Program-made: the position numbers and the translations under genes
The notes under the pieces: model-generated
Told to the model about the DNA's origin: nothing
The model's database searches: none
Seen by the model: the letters and a program-made list of their open reading frames with translations, nothing else
Shown: piece by piece, positions 59,222 through 64,000 of the stretch
How the letters are laid out: the number at the start of each line of letters is the position of its first letter
Numbering within the stretch: position 1 is the stretch's first letter
NCBI GenBank assembly: GCA_900542165.1
Contig: UQMM01000004.1
Coordinates: forward strand, 1 to 64,000
DNA length: 64,000 bases
Reading direction: 5' to 3'
Source: an uncultured Collinsella sp.
GTDB taxonomy: Bacteria; Actinomycetota; Coriobacteriia; Coriobacteriales; Coriobacteriaceae

Positions 59222-61521
59222 GCGCGTCCGAGCGCGAGCATGTGATGCCACCACGGCCATTGATGCCGTGGACGATGGCACTTTGTGCCGGCTTGTGTGT
59301 GAGCTGTGGCTTGGTACTTAACATGGCGGCCGATTTGCTGCTGGGTGAGCGGACGACACCCGTCACATTGCTTATGGCCATTCCCGTTGCGGCTGCGGCT
59401 TGCATCGTGTTGGCTCGGTTTCGCATGCGCCCTGCACGGTGGAGGCGATGGCTGTATGTCGCGGCTCTCGGCCTCGTGGCGGGGGCGGTCGTATCCGCGG
59501 GTTGGGCGATAGGGGCACTACGTGCTTCGAAGACATTGGATAATCGGGCTGCGAGCAGTCTCGAGTTTGTTGTGCACGGCGACCCGTCCATCAATGACGG
59601 TGCGTACTCCTATACCTGCGATGCGTATGCGGGCGAAAAGCTATTGGGTCAGGTGCGGCTGTCGTGTGATCGCGAGCTCGGCGCCGGTTCGCATGTTCGT
59701 GCTATCGGTCGAATTTCGTGCTTTGAGAACGACGCGTATGGGCGCTCACGCGTGCTTCGAGGCGAGCTTCGAAAAGTGAAGGTCATCCGGTTGGTGTCGG
59801 TCGATGAGGGCTCTCCGGGGCCGCTGCTTCGACTGCGAAATGGGCTGCTTGCGTCCATCGCGCCTGCGACCGACCCGGCGCGCTCGCTCATAGCCGGTGT
59901 CGTCTGCGGTCGTTCGGCCGAGCTGCGCGCCCAGCCGGCGGGCGACTGGTTTTCGGTGACGGGAACGGCGCATCTTATCGCCGTCTCTGGCAGCCATTTG
60001 GCTATCGTGGGGTTTGTAAGCGAGGGCGTTTTACAAAAGGCTCGGTGTTCACGCGGTCTTCAACGGGCGTTATTGGCGATAACGCTTGTGGGCTACGCTG
60101 CCTTTACGGGCGCGTCTCCCTCGGCAGTGCGCGCGTGTTGCATGGTGTTCGCGACGCTTGTCGTAAACGGCGCGGGGCGTCGCCGGCACGGCCTTTCGGC
60201 ACTCTTCGTAACCATGTCCATCTTTGTGCTGCTGCGGCCGACGGTGCTGTTCGAGATGGGCTTTCAGCTTTCATGTGCCAGCGTCTTTGCCATTCTGTGC
60301 TTTTGCCCCTATGTGACCTACGCTTTGGGTGAGCTGGGTGTGCCATCGGGCGTTGCCAGCATGCTTTCGGTCACGCTTTGCTCGCAACTGGCGACACTTC
60401 CCATTACCATTCTTGCCTTTGGTACGTTCTCGCTCATTTCTCCGCTGGCGAATGCGGTCATCGGTCCGGTGGTGAGTCTCCTGCTTGCTGTGTCGATCGT
60501 GCTGGTTCCCTTTTCGCTCGTGGAGCCGTTGCAAGCTTGGGCACTCGTTGTGCCCATGATTGCCGCCCGTTGCGCGTTGTTCTTCGAGCAGCTGTTTGCC
60601 GCCGTGCCGGGTGCATCCGTGAGCGTGCCGCCCGATAGCATGTGGATTTATCTAGCGCCGTGTTTGCTGGCGGTGCTGCTGCTCTGGTGGCCACGTCCTC
60701 GCGCACGACCCATGGCGGTGGGGTTGCTATGTTTGATGCTTGCAGCGGCCGTTCCGTATGTCTATTGGGATCGCTTCGCTCCGCCTTCGGTGACGGTCCT
60801 TGATGTTGGCCAGGCCGATGCGATTCTGGTTCGTCAAGGTGGTGCCGTGGCGCTCGTGGACTGTGGGCTCGATGAGCGCGTGGTGTCGGCGTTGGTTCGC
60901 AATAACGTCCACCATATCGACGCCGTCTTCGTGACTCATTGGGACGAAGACCATTGGGGTGGTCTTCCCGATGTACTCGATCAGTTTTCGGTTGGAACCA
61001 TTGTAGTTGCGGCCGATGCGCTTGATGGCGCGCCTGCTGAGGTCCTGAATCGCCCCGGCGTAACGTATCGACAGGTGGCTTGCGGAGACACGGTCGATAT
61101 CGGCGCGTTTCGGACACGTGTGATGTGGCCGTTTGACACGGTGGATGGCGAGGGCAATGAGGACTCTCTTGTTTTGCTGCTCTCCTATGCTCAGGAAGGC
61201 AAGAGCCTGCGCGTGCTCCTTACTGGTGATGCCGAGCTCGATCAAGAGCGCGAGTTTGTACAGGAGGTGGGTGATATCGATGTGCTCAAGCTAGGGCATC
61301 ACGGCTCAAAAGTTTCCGTCGACACAGACCTGCTGGGCACGCTTAAGCCCGAGCTCTCTATCGCGAGTGCGGGCGAGGGCAACCGCTACGGCCATCCATC
61401 CGATGCCTGCATCGATGCGGTTCGCGATGCGGGCGGTGCGTTCGCATGCACCATCGAACACGGCGACATTACCGTCGCGCCGACTGCGAAGGGCTTTGCG
61501 ATGCGATGCCAGCGGCCGTGA
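59218..61521 (+). CDS. comEC: ComEC/Rec2 DNA uptake channel with metallo-beta-lactamase domain
   Basis: 767 residues. N-terminal membrane helices and a small OB-like region precede the competence core (GVVCGRSAELRAQPAGDWFS, FSVTGTAHLIAVSGSHLAIV, FTGASPSAVRACCMVFATLV), with many membrane helices. The C-terminal MBL domain has DVGQADAILVRQGG, VTHWDEDHWGGLP near 574, LTGDAELDQE and KLGHHGSK. It is the channel that takes single-stranded DNA in. The start overlaps the comEA stop. Confidence 0.95.
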   Translation: MSASEREHVMPPRPLMPWTMALCAGLCVSCGLVLNMAADLLLGERTTPVTLLMAIPVAAAACIVLARFRMRPARWRRWLYVAALGLVAGAVVSAGWAIGALRASKTLDNRAASSLEFVVHGDPSINDGAYSYTCDAYAGEKLLGQVRLSCDRELGAGSHVRAIGRISCFENDAYGRSRVLRGELRKVKVIRLVSVDEGSPGPLLRLRNGLLASIAPATDPARSLIAGVVCGRSAELRAQPAGDWFSVTGTAHLIAVSGSHLAIVGFVSEGVLQKARCSRGLQRALLAITLVGYAAFTGASPSAVRACCMVFATLVVNGAGRRRHGLSALFVTMSIFVLLRPTVLFEMGFQLSCASVFAILCFCPYVTYALGELGVPSGVASMLSVTLCSQLATLPITILAFGTFSLISPLANAVIGPVVSLLLAVSIVLVPFSLVEPLQAWALVVPMIAARCALFFEQLFAAVPGASVSVPPDSMWIYLAPCLLAVLLLWWPRPRARPMAVGLLCLMLAAAVPYVYWDRFAPPSVTVLDVGQADAILVRQGGAVALVDCGLDERVVSALVRNNVHHIDAVFVTHWDEDHWGGLPDVLDQFSVGTIVVAADALDGAPAEVLNRPGVTYRQVACGDTVDIGAFRTRVMWPFDTVDGEGNEDSLVLLLSYAQEGKSLRVLLTGDAELDQEREFVQEVGDIDVLKLGHHGSKVSVDTDLLGTLKPELSIASAGEGNRYGHPSDACIDAVRDAGGAFACTIEHGDITVAPTAKGFAMRCQRP

Positions 61522-61599
61522 CGACATCGTTGGCGCGCGGTGGACCCCTGGGCTAAAATGGCACGGTATGAATTCGAGAGTGTGCGAGAGGGGAGCGCA

Positions 61600-62562
61600 A
61601 TGTCCGAAACCGGTCTGCTGCCGGCATATCTGATTGTCGGTACCGATGGGGTCAAGCGCGACCACGCCGTCTCGCGCATGAAGGCTCGCTTGGAAAAGTC
61701 GGGTATGGTTGAGTTCAACCTCGATGAACGCGACATGACGAAAGATCCCGATATCGAGTCAATCATCGGCTCGCTCAATACCTTTCCCATGGGTAGCGAG
61801 TTTCGCCTGGTGATCCTCGACGGCTGCTCCAAGCTTGCCAAGGCGGTCTCGGAACCGCTCGTCGAGTACCTCGCAAGTCCCAGCCCGACGACGGTGTGTC
61901 TCATTATCGCCGACTCACTTGCCAAGAATACGCGCCTGTATAAGGCAATCGCCAAGATCGACAAGAAGGCTATCGTCGATTGCTCGGGTACCAAGCGCTG
62001 GGAACTGCCGCGCCGCGTCCAGCAGATGGCGACGCAGCACGGTAAGTCCATCTCGACGGCTGCTGCCGAGGAGCTCGTCTCGCGTTCGGGCGAAAACACG
62101 CGCATGCTCGATAACGACCTGGCAAAGCTCGCTCAGATGGTCGAGGCGCCCCAGATTGAGCTTGCCGACGTGGAGCGTTGGATCGTGCGTACGGCCGAGG
62201 TTCAGCCTTGGGACTTCCTCAACGCCGTCTCGGCTCGCGATATGCGGCGTTCGCTCGAACTCTTTAAGCTTCTGCCCTCCAAGAGCTACGTGTGGACCTA
62301 CACGCTGCTATGCGGTCGCATCCGTGAGCTGATCGTCGCCAAGGCGCTCGATGGGCGTGGGCAGGGGCGTGAGCTCGCCGCGACGCTCAAGCTTCAGGCC
62401 TGGCAGGTCAAGAATCACCTTACCTGGGCGCGCCGTTTTTCGATGACCGAGCTCGTTGCCGCGCTCGAGGGCGCCGTCGATGTGGAGCTCGCGCTCAAGG
62501 GTTCGGCCGATTCGGAGACCGCGCTTTTGCTCTGGATTACGAACATCTTGAGAAAATCGTGA
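61600..62562 (+). CDS. holA: DNA polymerase III delta subunit
   Basis: 320 residues. Clamp-loader wrench subunit. PAYLIVGTDGVKRDHAVSRM replaces the usual P-loop-like opening, and TFPMGSEFRLVILDGCSKLA, AEVQPWDFLNAVSARDMRRS and VKNHLTWARRFSMTELVAAL (the C-terminal collar) are typical. The ATG at 61600 follows GAGGGGAG by 4 bases; an ATG 20 codons upstream is rejected. comEC-holA-rpsT is a common order. Confidence 0.93.
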   Translation: MSETGLLPAYLIVGTDGVKRDHAVSRMKARLEKSGMVEFNLDERDMTKDPDIESIIGSLNTFPMGSEFRLVILDGCSKLAKAVSEPLVEYLASPSPTTVCLIIADSLAKNTRLYKAIAKIDKKAIVDCSGTKRWELPRRVQQMATQHGKSISTAAAEELVSRSGENTRMLDNDLAKLAQMVEAPQIELADVERWIVRTAEVQPWDFLNAVSARDMRRSLELFKLLPSKSYVWTYTLLCGRIRELIVAKALDGRGQGRELAATLKLQAWQVKNHLTWARRFSMTELVAALEGAVDVELALKGSADSETALLLWITNILRKS

Positions 62563-62611
62563 TGATACCTGCCTATTTGACAAATTCGTTCTATCCCTTT
62601 GAGGGGGAGCG

Positions 62612-62620
62612 TGCTATAGT
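62612..62620 (+). promoter_or_regulatory. Extended -10 promoter for rpsT
   Basis: TGC-TATAGT, about 75 bases before rpsT. A perfect TTGACA at 62577 is too far upstream (32 bases) to serve as its -35. Confidence 0.5.
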
Positions 62621-62695
62621 AGGCGCTTGCATGACCTCACCGTGTCTCAGAGGTGTCATACATTTTTTGCAAGGAACTCGAAAGGAACTCCAGAA

Positions 62696-62962
62696 GTGGC
62701 AAACATCAAGTCTCAGAAGAAGCGTATCCGCACCAATGAGGCAGCTCGCATGCGTAACAAGGCTGTCAAGTCCGAGCTCAAGACGCTGACCAAGCACGTC
62801 CAGTCCGCCGTCGCCGAGGGCGACGCCGAGAAGGCCCAGGCTGCCCTCAAGACCGTCACCAAGCGTCTCGACATGGCTGCCGCCAAGCATGTTATCCACA
62901 AGAACCAGGCTTCCAACCGCAAGTCCGGTCTTGCCAAGCTCGTGAACAGCATCAACGCCTAA
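62696..62962 (+). CDS. rpsT: Small ribosomal subunit protein bS20
   Basis: 88 residues: ANIKSQKKRIRTNEAARMRN, KAQAALKTVTKRLDMAAAKH and KNQASNRKSGLAKLVNSINA, the usual three-helix S20. It starts at GTG, with AAAGGA 9 bases upstream; longer openings do not match the family. S20 synthesis is often limited by a poor start codon, which GTG fits. Own promoter and terminator. Confidence 0.97.
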   Translation: MANIKSQKKRIRTNEAARMRNKAVKSELKTLTKHVQSAVAEGDAEKAQAALKTVTKRLDMAAAKHVIHKNQASNRKSGLAKLVNSINA

Positions 62963-62998
62963 GTTGTAAATTTCACACCACACAGATTACGCGCATAA

Positions 62999-63033
62999 AT
63001 GGAGCCTGTTTTATGGAACAGGCTCCATTTTTT
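62999..63033 (+). terminator. Terminator after rpsT
   Basis: ATGGAGCCTGTT pairs perfectly with AACAGGCTCCAT around TTATGG, then TTTTT. Confidence 0.93.
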
Positions 63034-63058
63034 GTACCGCTCGGGTAAGATAGTCCGC

Positions 63059-64000
63059 ATGAATACTTCAATTGACATTTCCCACATCCGCAACTTCTCG
63101 ATTGTTGCGCATATCGACCATGGCAAGTCCACGATCAGTGACCGCATCCTCGAGCTCACCCATACCGTCGATGAGCGCGACATGGAGTCGCAGCTGCTTG
63201 ACACGATGGACATCGAGCGCGAGCGCGGCATCACGATCAAGTCCAATGCCGTCCGCGTGTCCTATGACGCCGACGACGGCGAGACGTATCAGTTCAACCT
63301 GATCGATACGCCGGGCCACGTTGACTTCACCTATGAGGTCTCGCGTTCGCTGGCCGCATGCGAGGGTGCGGTACTTGTCGTGGACGCCACTCAGGGCGTC
63401 GAGGCGCAGACCGTTTCCAATGCGACGCTCGCCATGAACGCCAACTTGGACATTGTTCCGGCCATCAACAAGATCGACCTTCCCTCGGCGCACCCCGACG
63501 AGGTTAAGACCGAGATCGAAGACGATCTGGCCATTCCCGCAGATGATGCCGTGTGTGTGTCGGGCAAGACCGGCGAGGGCATCCACGATCTGCTGGAGTC
63601 CATCGTCTTTTTGATCTCGCCTCCCAAGGGCGATGCAAATGGCCCTCTCAAGGCACTTATTCTGGATTCGTACTTCGATGAGTACCGCGGCGTCGTCGCC
63701 ACGGTGCGTATCTTTGACGGTTCCATCAAAAAGGGCGATACCCTGCGCATGATGCAGGCCAAGGGCGACTTCCTGGTCGACGGCGTGGGCGTCAAGCGCC
63801 CTGCCGAGACGCCGGTCGATGCTCTGACCGTCGGCGAGGTTGGCTATGTGGTCACGGGTCTGAAGGACCCCGAGGCTGTGCGCGTTGGCGATACTCTTAC
63901 GTGGGCTTCGAACCCCTGCCCCGAGCCGCTGCCGGGCTACCGCGAGGCCAAGCCCATGGTCTACACGGGCCTGTTCCCCATCGACAACAAGGACTATGAG
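63059..64000 (+). CDS. lepA: Elongation factor 4 (LepA), 5' part
   Basis: The window holds the first 314 codons, open to the edge and read in frame. NFSIVAHIDHGKSTISDRIL is the P-loop with the EF-4 signature; DMDIERERGITIK-like DTMDIERERGITIKSNAVRV, DTPGHVDFTYEVSRSLAACE and NKIDLP complete the G domain. Domain II follows (PLKALILDSYFDEYRGVVAT). EF-4 acts on stalled or back-translocating ribosomes. The ATG is 26 bases after the rpsT terminator with only a weak ribosome site. The rest of the gene lies outside the window. Confidence 0.96.
   Translation, partial: MNTSIDISHIRNFSIVAHIDHGKSTISDRILELTHTVDERDMESQLLDTMDIERERGITIKSNAVRVSYDADDGETYQFNLIDTPGHVDFTYEVSRSLAACEGAVLVVDATQGVEAQTVSNATLAMNANLDIVPAINKIDLPSAHPDEVKTEIEDDLAIPADDAVCVSGKTGEGIHDLLESIVFLISPPKGDANGPLKALILDSYFDEYRGVVATVRIFDGSIKKGDTLRMMQAKGDFLVDGVGVKRPAETPVDALTVGEVGYVVTGLKDPEAVRVGDTLTWASNPCPEPLPGYREAKPMVYTGLFPIDNKDYE

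Noticed and set aside
62577..62620. TTGACA as -35 for the rpsT promoter
   Set aside because: Distance to TATAGT is 32 bases, far beyond the usual 16-18; an extended -10 explains the site better.
1..64000. tRNA, rRNA, CRISPR array or prophage
   Set aside because: Intergenic gaps were read and no such pattern was found; the largest gap (49869-50320) holds only leader and promoter signals.

Overview
The window reads as a GC-rich core-chromosome segment from a member of the Coriobacteriia (Actinomycetota), most like Collinsella. This is inference from gene content and order. An actinobacterial-type integration host factor lies beside gmk and rpoZ. Other genes are more typical of Firmicutes-like or anaerobic lineages: two-subunit GlyRS, TrmFO, bifunctional AdhE, pyruvate phosphate dikinase with its regulator, and PyrK/PyrD type 1B. 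About 65 protein genes are dense and nearly all on the + strand. No tRNA, rRNA, CRISPR array or prophage was seen. About 40% of starts are GTG or TTG.

Layout. 1-3.4 kb: the end of an unidentified gene, a zinc-ribbon membrane protein, a cyclophilin and a TPR membrane protein. 3.5-10.4 kb: the rod-shape cluster mreB-mreC-mreD-mrdA-rodA plus a DUF697-like gene. 10.5-17.2 kb: a radical SAM/DUF2344 pair, rplU-rpmA-obgE, nadD-yqeK-rsfS, then convergent dinB. 18.8-24.3 kb: rpsP-khpA-rimM-trmD-lepB and glyQS. 24.4-28.3 kb: the PPDK regulator and ppdK. 28.5-35.1 kb: rplS, rnhB, yraN, yifB, dprA, trmFO and a Xer recombinase. 35.3-45.5 kb: rpsB-tsf, pyrH-frr-uppS-cdsA-dxr-rseP-ispG-proS, covering translation plus isoprenoid and phospholipid synthesis. 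45.6-49.9 kb is the main minus-strand block: an APH-type kinase, adhE, a decayed RAYT mobile element with 26-bp inverted repeats, and rpmB. 50.2-55.8 kb: the pyrimidine operon pyrR-B-C-K-D-F behind a likely attenuator. 55.9-64 kb: mihF-gmk-rpoZ-thiI, comEA-comEC-holA, rpsT and the start of lepA.

The genes are mostly housekeeping. The points most worth a second look are these. (1) A Xer recombinase whose conserved N-terminus lies upstream of any ATG/GTG/TTG, with a Shine-Dalgarno 9 nt before an ATA that overlaps the trmFO stop. (2) An RseP-type protease with a roughly 110-residue cytoplasmic region containing a helix-turn-helix-like stretch. (3) A set of TTTACC repeats at helical spacing upstream of ppdK. 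(4) The pyr leader. (5) The RAYT remnant with intact inverted repeats. I did not find a convincing new multi-gene system; the window is largely core genome.
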